From PALSA-1296 sp038210275 (lineage in GTDB: Bacteria; Bacteroidota; Ignavibacteria; Palsa-1295), in NCBI GenBank assembly GCA_038210275.1, contig JBBQWV010000021.1:1-64000 (forward strand): a stretch of DNA of 64,000 nucleotides. Direction: 5' to 3'. Each line of letters begins with the position of its first letter. Position 1 is the first letter of the stretch. The notes under the pieces were generated by a model that saw only the letters and a list, made by a program, of their open reading frames with translations, was not told the DNA's origin and did no database searches. The position numbers and the translations under genes were made by a program. Shown here piece by piece: positions 56,725 to 64,000 of this stretch.

Positions 56725-57213
56725 ATGAAAACAAAACATTTAGTTTTATCTGCTCTCGTAGCCGCGGCATTATTTTTCACCCCGCAGCTCGGTAATGCGC
56801 AATTTGTCAATGGCAAAGTTTATCTTGGACCGCATATCGCATTCAGTTCTTATGGCGGTAGTGTTTCTCTTGGTGCCAATCTTGAGATACCAATAACCAG
56901 TCCTGGCTCTGCCGGTCCGGGAAGAATAGCGATCGCCGGAAGAGGCGATGTTTCCTTCGGGTATTTCGGGGGTAACATCTTTCTTTTTTCCTTATTGGGA
57001 AATTACCATTACGCTGTTGCAGAGGATAAAGTTGATCTATTTGCAGGAATTGGACTTACTTTCTTTAGTTTTTCTTATCTCGGAACATCTTCGATTTATC
57101 CTGCTATTGATCTCGGAGTAAGATATTTTGTTAGCCAGAACATGGCATTGCGGGCACAGTTAGGTGTGCTTAACTATCCGTACTTAACATTCGGAATTGA
57201 TTGGGGCTTGTAA
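56725..57213 (+). CDS. Small outer-membrane barrel protein
   Basis: 162 residues from the ATG at 56725. Signal peptide to LGNAQF. The mature 140 residues alternate short Gly/aromatic strands (KVYLGPHIAFSSYGGSVSLG, GDVSFGYFGGNIFLF, GLTFFSFSYLG, LDLGVRYFV-like) and end with a Leu after YPYLTFGIDWGL, resembling eight-stranded OmpA/OmpW-like barrels. No family assigned. Confidence 0.65.
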   Translation: MKTKHLVLSALVAAALFFTPQLGNAQFVNGKVYLGPHIAFSSYGGSVSLGANLEIPITSPGSAGPGRIAIAGRGDVSFGYFGGNIFLFSLLGNYHYAVAEDKVDLFAGIGLTFFSFSYLGTSSIYPAIDLGVRYFVSQNMALRAQLGVLNYPYLTFGIDWGL

Positions 57214-57236
57214 GAATTTTGAGATGATTTAAAAAA

Positions 57237-57267
57237 AACTTGAGGAGCAATCCTCAAGTTTTTTTTT
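57237..57267. terminator. Bidirectional terminator
   Basis: ACTTGAGGA, loop GCAA, TCCTCAAGT with an A tract before and a long T tract after, between convergent genes. Confidence 0.92.
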
Positions 57268-57288
57268 ATTTCTGAAACGCTCTCTTCG

Positions 57289-58836
57289 TTAAAATCTAAA
57301 ACTGAACGACAATAAGAATTGATTCTGCACTACTGCATCAGTTGGGATGCTTGCAGAGATCGCATTCCCGGTAGCAACGCTGTAATCATTGTAGAGCACA
57401 TGGTCAGTCGTGTAGCTTGTTCTTCGGTAGGTGATCTCGGCGATCGAAGATTTACTGAGCAGAATTCCTAAACCTCCTGAGATGACAGTAGTATTAACAG
57501 TAGTATTAAAAGATGAAGCATCATTTTTATATGGTGAAGGATTCATCCCAAACCCACCGCGCAAAATAAGTCCGACCGGTTTGATAACATACTCCGCGCC
57601 AAGTTTCCAATTCAGCGTTGCTTTAAGGTTCTGTCTTGCTGAATCATTAAGATCACTCAGATCAACATCGGCATTGCTGAAACGAAGTTGTGATTGATCG
57701 CTGAAATCAGCAGAAGCAGAAAGCGTTAAGCCGGAGGTATTAAAAGAAATACCGCCTGCGAGTTTCAACGGAGTGGTGACGGTATAATTATTAACGATGA
57801 AAGGATTCAGCGACAAGACATCGTTATTTGTCAGAGGATCAGTGGAGCTATAATTTCTTCCGTCTCTGAAATGAGAACTTCCGGTGCGTTGGAACTGGTC
57901 GTTAACCGTATAAACTTCCGGTGTCTCAAAAGTAAATCCAACTCTGAAATGTTCACTGGGGCTTGCCAGTAATCCGAGTTTCAAACTAAATCCCACTTCA
58001 TTCTGATTACGAGTATCAATGATCTGAGCGCTCTGAAAATTATCAGGAGGCAAAGAATCTTTGGGTTGCGTAAAAATATTATTCACATCCTGTTCATTGA
58101 GCACTCTGCGATAATCATACGATCCGAAAAAAACATTTACCGTCGCGCCGACAGCGATATTTTCTGCAACATCCACTCCGGCACCGAACCGCAATGCATT
58201 CATTCCGCCCTCTTCAGTTACAGTACCCGATTCCTGCAAGCCGCTTGTGAAGGGCGTTGTAAGTTTCGGCTTTGCTGAGTCAGCATCGTGTGTCAGAAAT
58301 AACGCCCATGCGAGATTGTTATCATAGAGATAATTTTGATAATGGGTTGTCGATTCTCCGGGGAGAGTACCTCTATCGTTGATAAATCCTTTTGAATCGA
58401 GAAAAGAAGAATTTGGGTTGACAGCGCTGAAAGAATAGGTCGTATTATAATCACTAACTCTGTCGTAACTGAGTCCGAAAGCAAGATGTCCGCGCTTTGT
58501 TTCAACAGGCGCAGCATAGCCGATAGAACTTAACGAAGTATTGGTGACGCTTTCATCAGTTGAAGAACTGAGAAACGATGCCGTCGAACTATGCGCTTTG
58601 AAATAGAGTGAAAGACTAACTTCGCCAAAATCCATCAGCGTCAAAGCAGCGGGATTCCAATCAAGTGCGCTGTAATCATTCGCATTGGCAATTGATGCGC
58701 CCCCCATTGAGAGCGATCTTGTACCTGTTCCTATCGGTTCACGGCTGAGACGAACAGCATCACCTAAAAATTGCGCCTCAGAAATACTTGAAGTAATAAC
58801 TATGACTGCGAATATAAAAAGAAGTTGTTTGAACAT
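57289..58836 (-). CDS. FadL/OmpP1-like outer-membrane transport protein
   Basis: 515 residues from the ATG at 58836 (signal peptide MFKQLLFIFAVIVITSSISE, cleaved before AQFLG). The opening LGDAVRLSREPIGTGTRSLS with MGGASIANANDYSALDWNPA is the hallmark of OmpP1/FadL/TodX-type channels, where the N-terminal hatch plugs a 14-stranded barrel. The protein ends FLLSFSFRF with the terminal Phe. Such channels admit hydrophobic compounds. It is upstream of nothing else on its strand and shares a terminator with the barrel gene at 56725. Confidence 0.85.
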   Translation of the reverse strand: MFKQLLFIFAVIVITSSISEAQFLGDAVRLSREPIGTGTRSLSMGGASIANANDYSALDWNPAALTLMDFGEVSLSLYFKAHSSTASFLSSSTDESVTNTSLSSIGYAAPVETKRGHLAFGLSYDRVSDYNTTYSFSAVNPNSSFLDSKGFINDRGTLPGESTTHYQNYLYDNNLAWALFLTHDADSAKPKLTTPFTSGLQESGTVTEEGGMNALRFGAGVDVAENIAVGATVNVFFGSYDYRRVLNEQDVNNIFTQPKDSLPPDNFQSAQIIDTRNQNEVGFSLKLGLLASPSEHFRVGFTFETPEVYTVNDQFQRTGSSHFRDGRNYSSTDPLTNNDVLSLNPFIVNNYTVTTPLKLAGGISFNTSGLTLSASADFSDQSQLRFSNADVDLSDLNDSARQNLKATLNWKLGAEYVIKPVGLILRGGFGMNPSPYKNDASSFNTTVNTTVISGGLGILLSKSSIAEITYRRTSYTTDHVLYNDYSVATGNAISASIPTDAVVQNQFLLSFSFRF

Positions 58837-58920
58837 TTTTTTGTCGAAATGGAGATTGTTGCTTTCCGTATATTTTTGGAAATAATTAAAGGGGAAGATC
58901 AATTAAAAAGCCAACAAAAT

Positions 58921-60156
58921 TTACTTTGCGCGATGTCCGCCACTACCACCGCTTGTTGAACGGGAGCCACCGCCTCCAGAATTTCCGGAAGAGCGGGAAG
59001 CGCTGCCTCCGTCGCCTGATGATCGGTATCCTCCGCCTCCGCTTGATCTGTACGATCCTCCGCTGTTACGTGACGCACTACCACTATATGCTTGTCTGGA
59101 TGAATTCATCCTTCCTTGATTACCATATCCGACTGATGAAGATCTCTGCGACATCATTCCGTTACGATTGCTCTGCGGATTAAGTCTCGGATTATTTCTC
59201 GGAGCATACATCATGCTCTGCGAACGCCCGCCGTTGCGAGCTGCATTGTTGTCTTTCGCCGGTTCCTGAATCTTTTCATTTGAGCGAGTCGCCGGAGCGG
59301 AATTTGGTGTACTTGAAGAACGTGATTGTTCAACAGCTCTGCCGGTTGAAGCAGGTGCTGTATTGCCAGTCGAAGTTCTCCCAAGTTGCCCAGAATTCGT
59401 TGTGGCAGGTTGGGTTGCTTGCGGTGATCTTCCGGTCGTACTTTCTAAAGTTGACCGTGTATTGCTTGCACCGTTTCCAGGCAGTACAGAGCTTCTACCA
59501 AGATTAGTATTGCCAATCGTATTTCCTGTAGTTGCAGGGCTTCTGCTGACATTGCTTGCCGGGCTTCGGCTTTCGCCGCCGCCAATTCTGCCGGAGCGAA
59601 CATTGGAATTGGAAAGTCTGCCTTCATGTCTATCGCCATCTCTAAATCCATGTCCTCCATAGTATCCTGAATAGTACGGATGATAAAATGGACGGTAATA
59701 TGGATCATAATAAGGGGTGTTGCATCCATATCCAAAGAAGCCCGGCTGATAACCCCAATCCCAATACGGATCATAATAACTTGGATACCATACAGGATAA
59801 TATGAAGAATATCCTACCTCCCACCACGGGCGATGCCATCCGAAACCGAATGAAAAGCTTACTGCCGGGGCTGAGTAGTACGAGATATTCGGTGCGTTGT
59901 AATAATTATCGTAATACGTTTCGCCAGATGAATACCCATCATCATCACGGGTACGCTGATCATCGGCGTAATTCGTGTTGTTATCAGATTGCATCTGTTG
60001 CTCTGGAGCCAGTGTATCTTGCTGGTTCGGTACGAAGACAACTTTTTCTCTATCATGATGACCTGTATAGCCCCAATAATCACCTGATGATTTTACTTGA
60101 GTATAGCAGCCGGTGCCGAAGAGAGTCGCAAGAAAAATGGTAGTAATACTTTTCAT
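58921..60156 (-). CDS. Tyr-rich then Ser/Gly/Arg-rich lipoprotein
   Basis: 411 residues. Signal and lipobox LFGTGC (Cys17). Residues 60-190 are very rich in Tyr, Trp and Pro (WHRPWWEVGYSSYYPVWYPS, YDPYYRPFYHPYYSGYYGG), followed by 220 residues of Ser/Asn/Thr/Gly/Arg low complexity ending in SSGGGG-type repeats. This composition suits an extended surface or matrix lipoprotein, but no family is recognised. Codon use matches neighbours, so it is not an antisense artefact. Confidence 0.7.
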   Translation of the reverse strand: MKSITTIFLATLFGTGCYTQVKSSGDYWGYTGHHDREKVVFVPNQQDTLAPEQQMQSDNNTNYADDQRTRDDDGYSSGETYYDNYYNAPNISYYSAPAVSFSFGFGWHRPWWEVGYSSYYPVWYPSYYDPYWDWGYQPGFFGYGCNTPYYDPYYRPFYHPYYSGYYGGHGFRDGDRHEGRLSNSNVRSGRIGGGESRSPASNVSRSPATTGNTIGNTNLGRSSVLPGNGASNTRSTLESTTGRSPQATQPATTNSGQLGRTSTGNTAPASTGRAVEQSRSSSTPNSAPATRSNEKIQEPAKDNNAARNGGRSQSMMYAPRNNPRLNPQSNRNGMMSQRSSSVGYGNQGRMNSSRQAYSGSASRNSGGSYRSSGGGGYRSSGDGGSASRSSGNSGGGGSRSTSGGSGGHRAK

Positions 60157-60447
60157 AGTAATGTCAAGAAACGAACTCCAAAATAAAATATTCCGCTTCT
60201 GACATTAATAGTAACGCAAACTTTGTGAAAAAGATACGCATTTTTGCCTAACATATTCGTTAATTCTTATTCATAAAGCAGAGACTTCTCCACACCAAAA
60301 TCGCGAATCTATGAGATGCCATCGCGAGGAGTCCGGCGCCGCTGCAGAATCCTCGCAATGATACGATTTTACTATCGCTCCAAAATCGAATGATTTCCAA
60401 CTCCATCGTGTTTTAACGCCTCACCAAAATTTATTTTAATAAACACT
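60157..60447. other. Intergenic stretch with a short GCGAGG-type remnant, copy 11
   Basis: 60317-60364 carries GCGAGGAGTCCGGC and a CCTCGCAATGATAC end, a shortened copy of the dispersed repeat. TATCTTT-like and CATTTTTG-like elements occur near 60230 but no clean promoter can be assigned to either flanking gene. Confidence 0.5.
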
Positions 60448-60771
60448 ATGCTTTCTCAGATATTAGGTATTATTCTTATGACTCCGGCAGCCGGCGATGC
60501 AGGCGGCGGATCAAGCGCGATCTCGACCGTCATTATGTTCGGCTCGATCATTCTTATTTTTTATTTTATGATCTACCGCCCTCAGCGCAAACGTCAGAAA
60601 GAACGCGAAGGGCTGATCTCAAAAATGGATAAAGGTGATAAAGTTATCCTCGCCGGAGGAATGCACGGTACCATCAGCTCCATCGAAGATACAACAGTCT
60701 TGATTCAAGTATCTGATACATGCAAGATCCGTTTTGAGAAATCGTCGGTAAATTCGGTAATACCGAAATAA
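60448..60771 (+). CDS. yajC: Preprotein translocase subunit YajC
   Basis: 107 residues. Short N-terminal part, one membrane helix (about 25-44, ISTVIMFGSIILIFYFMI) ending in the signature YRPQRKRQKE, then the small soluble domain GDKVILAGGMHGTISSIED. Part of the SecDF-YajC holotranslocon; secD and secF are not nearby. Confidence 0.95.
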   Translation: MLSQILGIILMTPAAGDAGGGSSAISTVIMFGSIILIFYFMIYRPQRKRQKEREGLISKMDKGDKVILAGGMHGTISSIEDTTVLIQVSDTCKIRFEKSSVNSVIPK

Positions 60772-60781
60772 ATATATTTTT

Positions 60782-60842
60782 AGTGGGACGGACTTCAGTC
60801 CGTCCGTTGTAGTTTTTTGGGCGGACTAAAGTCCACCCCACT
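60782..60842. repeat. GGACT/AGTCC hairpin repeat, paired
   Basis: AGTGGGACGGACT-TC-AGTCCGTCC followed by a second inverted unit GGGCGGACT-AA-AGTCCACCCCACT. It fills the gap between yajC and ribBA and, with the central TTTTTT, may terminate yajC. Confidence 0.8.
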
Positions 60843-60852
60843 AAAGAGAACT

Positions 60853-62097
60853 ATGCTCAACACCATAGACGAAGCCATAGAGGATCTGAAGCAGGGGAAG
60901 CTGGTGATCGTTGTCGATGATGAAGATCGCGAGAACGAAGGCGATTTTATTGCCGCAGCCGAAGCAGTGACACCGGAGATGATCGCATTTCTCTTGAAGC
61001 ATTCGACAGGCATTATCTGTGCGCCTCTTACCGAAGAACGCGCTTCCGAACTTGATCTTCCGATGATGGTGGATATTAATACTGCGCGTCATGGCACGCC
61101 GTTCACTGTCAGCATTGACTACGTTCACGGCACATCAACAGGGGTATCTGCGAACGATCGTTATCTCACGATCAAAGCGCTGACTACAAAGAATACTACT
61201 TCCAGAGATTTTGCGCGTCCTGGGCATATCTTTCCACTCCGCGCAGCAAATGAAGGGGTCTTGCGCAGAGCAGGGCATACTGAAGCAGCGGTTGATCTTT
61301 CACGATTAGCCGGCTTCCAACCTATAGGAATGCTTGTCGAAGTGATCAATGACGATGGTTCGATGGCGCGTCTTCCCGAACTGAAGAAGATCGCAAAAGA
61401 ATTTGATATGAAGGTGATCTCCGTGCAAGATCTTATCAAATATAGAACCACTCGCGAGAAGCTCATCGAAAAAATTGTTGAAGTAAATTTACCAACGTAT
61501 TACGGCGAGTTCAAACTTCATCTTTATAAAAATAAAGTTGATGGCAAAGAACATATCGCTTTAACAAAAGGTGAAGTTACTGGTGAGCCTGTTCTTGTCC
61601 GTGTCCATTCGGAATGCTTCACCGGCGATACGCTTGGCTCACTCCGATGCGATTGCCAAGATCAGCTTCATGCGGCGATGATCATGGTCGAAAAAGCCGG
61701 ACGAGGAGTCGTGCTGTATATGCGTCAGGAAGGTCGGGGCATCGGGCTTGCTAATAAATTGAAAGCCTATAAACTTCAGGAAGAAGGCAAAGATACTGTC
61801 GAAGCAAATGAAGAGCTTGGCTTCAAAGCTGATCTCCGTGATTACGGAATTGGTGCTCAGATATTGGTTGATCTCGGAGTTCGCAAAATGAAACTCCTCA
61901 CCAATAATCCGAAGAAGATCATTGGTTTAGGAAGTTATGGGCTGGAAGTTGTTGACAGAGTAGCCATCGAAATACCCTCCAATGAAAATAACGCCGCCTA
62001 TTTAGAAACCAAAAGGAAAAAAATGGGTCACATGATAGGTGCTGATTCGCATAGCGTTGAAGCCGTGCTGAAAAATTTGATGGAAGAGAAACCATAA
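60853..62097 (+). CDS. ribBA: Bifunctional DHBP synthase / GTP cyclohydrolase II
   Basis: 414 residues from the ATG at 60853, catalysing both first steps of riboflavin synthesis. RibB half (1-200): VVDDEDRENEGDF, FLLKHSTGIICAPL, RPGHIFPLRA and RAGHTEAAVDLSRLAG. RibA half (205-400): VHSECFTGDTLGSLRCDCQ with the zinc cysteines, YMRQEGRGIGLANK and LLTNNPKKIIGL. Both active sites look complete. No FMN riboswitch is visible in the short leader, which is taken up by a hairpin repeat. Confidence 0.96.
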   Translation: MLNTIDEAIEDLKQGKLVIVVDDEDRENEGDFIAAAEAVTPEMIAFLLKHSTGIICAPLTEERASELDLPMMVDINTARHGTPFTVSIDYVHGTSTGVSANDRYLTIKALTTKNTTSRDFARPGHIFPLRAANEGVLRRAGHTEAAVDLSRLAGFQPIGMLVEVINDDGSMARLPELKKIAKEFDMKVISVQDLIKYRTTREKLIEKIVEVNLPTYYGEFKLHLYKNKVDGKEHIALTKGEVTGEPVLVRVHSECFTGDTLGSLRCDCQDQLHAAMIMVEKAGRGVVLYMRQEGRGIGLANKLKAYKLQEEGKDTVEANEELGFKADLRDYGIGAQILVDLGVRKMKLLTNNPKKIIGLGSYGLEVVDRVAIEIPSNENNAAYLETKRKKMGHMIGADSHSVEAVLKNLMEEKP

Positions 62098-62151
62098 CAA
62101 GTCCCTACACTGAAGATTGGGGGAGGGGTAATATACTAATTTGAAAATGCA

Positions 62152-62262
62152 ACGTTATTGCGAGACCGGCACCAGCCGGTCATGGCAATCTAAAAACTTT
62201 GAGTTTATATACACTCTTAAAATTTTAGATCCCCACGTCGGGTTAAAGCTCTTCTCGCGATG
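62152..62262. repeat. GCGAGG-type palindromic repeat, copy 12
   Basis: GTTATTGCGAGACCGGCACC with hairpin ACCGGCACCAGCCGGT, TGGCAATCTAAAAA and the inverted TTTTAGAT-CCCCACG, ending CTTCTCGCGATGA. The 300-base gap between ribBA and the next gene holds this element and nothing else recognisable. Confidence 0.8.
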
Positions 62263-62398
62263 AAATACTTGAACACTATTTTCAAACGGAGCCACTATTC
62301 TATAGAAGGGTTCAGAATTTTTCTTCCAATATCTTGTTCTTATCTCACCTCTTTACCCCGGAAAGCGATTCTTGTATTTATTCACTTTAACTCACATT

Positions 62399-64000
62399 AT
62401 GAAAATCTTCGTCATCGCCGCACTTGTTCTTTTTTCTGTCCCTACTCTTTTGGCACAAACTGTCGTCACTGATAGTATCGTCGTTTCCGATGCTTCGAAT
62501 GTAGCACTGAATCAGGATAATCCTTCCGTTGCAATCAGCCATAAAGATAAACGCCTTATTGTTGTTGGATCAGCATCGGATTTCACGGACATGGATAATA
62601 ACGGAATGCTTGCTTATGCAACTACGGATATGGGGAAGTCATGGGCGAGTTCAAGGCTGCCGATGCCTATCAATCCCGATTTTTATATCTATGGAGAGCC
62701 ATCGGTTACTTCTGACAATGCAGGTGATTTTTATTATGCATATATCACGAATGACGGAGTTGATTCCGGTGGAAATATCAGCATTGCAACTTCAACGGAC
62801 GGTAAAAACTGGAAGAATGCAGTGCCGATAAATAATAATCTAACGAATTTCGGTTACCCCGATGGAGTTATGCTCTGTGTTGATAATTCTCCTACAAGTA
62901 CTCATCAAGGTAGAGTCTATGCGATATGGAATCAATATTATTCCGACCCACTGCTCTTTCTTGAGCAGGGTGTAACAATTGCCTGGAGCGATAACGGATG
63001 CAAAACATGGAGCACACCGAAATTTTTGGGGGCAAGCGATGATTACCAACAAGTTCGCACCGGAAAAAACGGCGAGATCTATGTGTCGTGCAGCGACACA
63101 GCCGGTTTGGGACAATTACTCTTCGTTTCAACCGATGGCGGCGCAACATTCACTGATCCGGCAGAGACGATAGGTTTTAGTTTTTTTACCAGCTACCCTT
63201 ATTATCCGATCGATGCAACTACGGGCTATACGCGTTTGAAGGGGAGCAGCGGTTTTGCGGCATTTCCGTATATATCGTTTGACGTTGATCTATCTACCAA
63301 TAGAATTCATGCTGTCTATGGTGATTATCAGGATAGTATGGCAATTCAGTATTATGTTTTTTCTGATAATAACGGAAAAAACTGGTCCGATCCTGAAATC
63401 GTAGGCATTACCGAAACGGATACGACCAGTTCGGACCGTTTTGATCCGAGCATTTCTGTTGATCAAAAAACTCATGAAGCGTATGTACTTTTTTATTCTT
63501 CTGAAACAGATCCACATAATATTCTTACAGCGCCATACCGCCTGCGAATTCGGGATACAGTAAAGCAAATGCTCTCTCCGGCGTTCGATCCATTAGTTGT
63601 CGAGCGGTCAGCTTCGACGGATGCCTATATCGGAGACCACACTTCAAGCGATGCCTTTGATAGTATTTATGTGGGCGCTTGGACACAAAATAAAATTGGG
63701 CTTTCTGATGGCGACGTTTTTGTTTTTGTCTCATCTCCGAAATCTGCAAAGAGTGAAGTGGAGATCCCCGTCGTTCTGCACTCGCACGCTGTCTGGCTTT
63801 CGGCTCCGTACCCAAATCCTTCGAATGGAAAAAATATTTCTCTGAATTACTATTTGCCTCGTTCAACGAATCTCACGCTTGATCTTTTCGATGCGACAGG
63901 GAAGTTCGTTCGCCATTTAATTTCAGAAACAAAAGGAGAAGGAAGTTTCTCAGAAGAATTCTCGCTTGTGAATATTCCTACAGGTTCTTATACTATTCGT
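62399..64000 (+). CDS. Secreted sialidase-like protein with type IX sorting domain, partial at right edge
   Basis: The frame from the ATG at 62399 is open for 534 codons to the window end. Signal peptide MKIFVIAALVLFSVPTLLAQ. The body has BNR/Asp-box-like blades (TTDMGKSW, STDGKNW, SDNGCKTW, STDGGATF, SDNNGKNW) typical of a six-bladed propeller. From about residue 455 a Por-type sorting domain begins (LSAPYPNPSNGKNISLNYY, LDLFDATGKFVRHL, NIPTGSYTIR), so only a few residues are missing. Surface or secreted protein; ligand unknown. Confidence 0.88.
   Translation, partial: MKIFVIAALVLFSVPTLLAQTVVTDSIVVSDASNVALNQDNPSVAISHKDKRLIVVGSASDFTDMDNNGMLAYATTDMGKSWASSRLPMPINPDFYIYGEPSVTSDNAGDFYYAYITNDGVDSGGNISIATSTDGKNWKNAVPINNNLTNFGYPDGVMLCVDNSPTSTHQGRVYAIWNQYYSDPLLFLEQGVTIAWSDNGCKTWSTPKFLGASDDYQQVRTGKNGEIYVSCSDTAGLGQLLFVSTDGGATFTDPAETIGFSFFTSYPYYPIDATTGYTRLKGSSGFAAFPYISFDVDLSTNRIHAVYGDYQDSMAIQYYVFSDNNGKNWSDPEIVGITETDTTSSDRFDPSISVDQKTHEAYVLFYSSETDPHNILTAPYRLRIRDTVKQMLSPAFDPLVVERSASTDAYIGDHTSSDAFDSIYVGAWTQNKIGLSDGDVFVFVSSPKSAKSEVEIPVVLHSHAVWLSAPYPNPSNGKNISLNYYLPRSTNLTLDLFDATGKFVRHLISETKGEGSFSEEFSLVNIPTGSYTIR

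Noticed and set aside
60772..60852. FMN riboswitch before ribBA
   Set aside because: The leader is only about 80 bases and is made up of a dispersed hairpin repeat with no RFN-element conserved boxes.

Overview
The window reads as chromosome of a free-living, Gram-negative, menaquinone-type respiring bacterium of the Bacteroidota/Ignavibacteria/Kapabacteria (FCB) kind. Reasons: several secreted proteins end in a type IX secretion (Por-type) sorting domain; most promoters that can be recognised follow the Bacteroidota pattern (TTG, about 20 bases, then TAnnTTTG); many outer-membrane barrels and lipoproteins are present; one FadL-like and one TonB-dependent receptor are encoded; and a 31-residue AURKAIP1/COX24-type ribosomal mini-gene typical of this group is present. 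This is inference from family knowledge, since no 16S rRNA is in the window.

Layout. 1-6.9 kb: the 5' part of a secreted BNR-repeat protein (minus strand, running off the left edge), a repeat-filled gene-free stretch, an NlpC/P60 hydrolase, smpB, tyrS and two envelope proteins. 6.9-24 kb: housekeeping and envelope genes (M20 dipeptidase, Fes-like esterase, SIMPL protein, HD-type small alarmone hydrolase, ychF, a lipoprotein/TonB receptor/TatD operon with a remarkable in-frame TatD-barrel fusion, rel, ruvX, a two-gene ATP-grasp/flavin hydroxylase operon, csaA, mazG). 24-30.4 kb: an accessory region with a frameshifted TIR-TolB-TPR gene plus the stub of a second TIR gene, a RecA-fold-like protein lacking a P-loop under a repeated promoter/operator module, an IS1595-type transposase with an in-frame TAA followed by 62 open codons, two small Xre regulators, and a class II tRNA whose anticodon folds as UUA (ochre). 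31-34.6 kb: a membrane protein, DAHP synthase, a T9SS protein and tRNA-Val.

34.7-43.4 kb: a quinol-oxidising Rieske/cytochrome b cluster: two-cluster ferredoxin, Rieske protein, cytochrome b N-terminal half, cytochrome b C-terminal half, an eight-haem c-type cytochrome, a T9SS protein and a cupredoxin-like lipoprotein. The ferredoxin, Rieske and split cytochrome b genes are separated by mobile intergenic repeats. 43.4-51.3 kb: glutamine synthetase with an Lrp regulator, threonine aldolase, a thioesterase and polytopic membrane protein, phosphohexomutase and enolase. 51.6-64 kb: large T9SS BNR protein, a flavin amine-oxidase-like protein fused to an RGG/RNQ-rich disordered tail, the ribosomal mini-gene, a FadL-like porin, a Tyr/Ser-rich lipoprotein, yajC, ribBA and the 5' part of another T9SS protein running off the right edge.

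The non-coding DNA is unusually structured. At least twelve copies of a GTCATTGCGAGG-type palindromic repeat, four copies of a GGACGGACT/AGTCCGTCC hairpin (one inside a reading frame), several copies of a TCTGAACC-GGATTA repeat, heptanucleotide-periodic low-complexity tracts, and three copies of a promoter flanked by GCACCTAT boxes can be seen directly. The most striking signals are the ochre-anticodon tRNA together with the TAA-interrupted transposase, the promoter/operator module, the TatD-barrel fusion and the flavoenzyme-RGG fusion.
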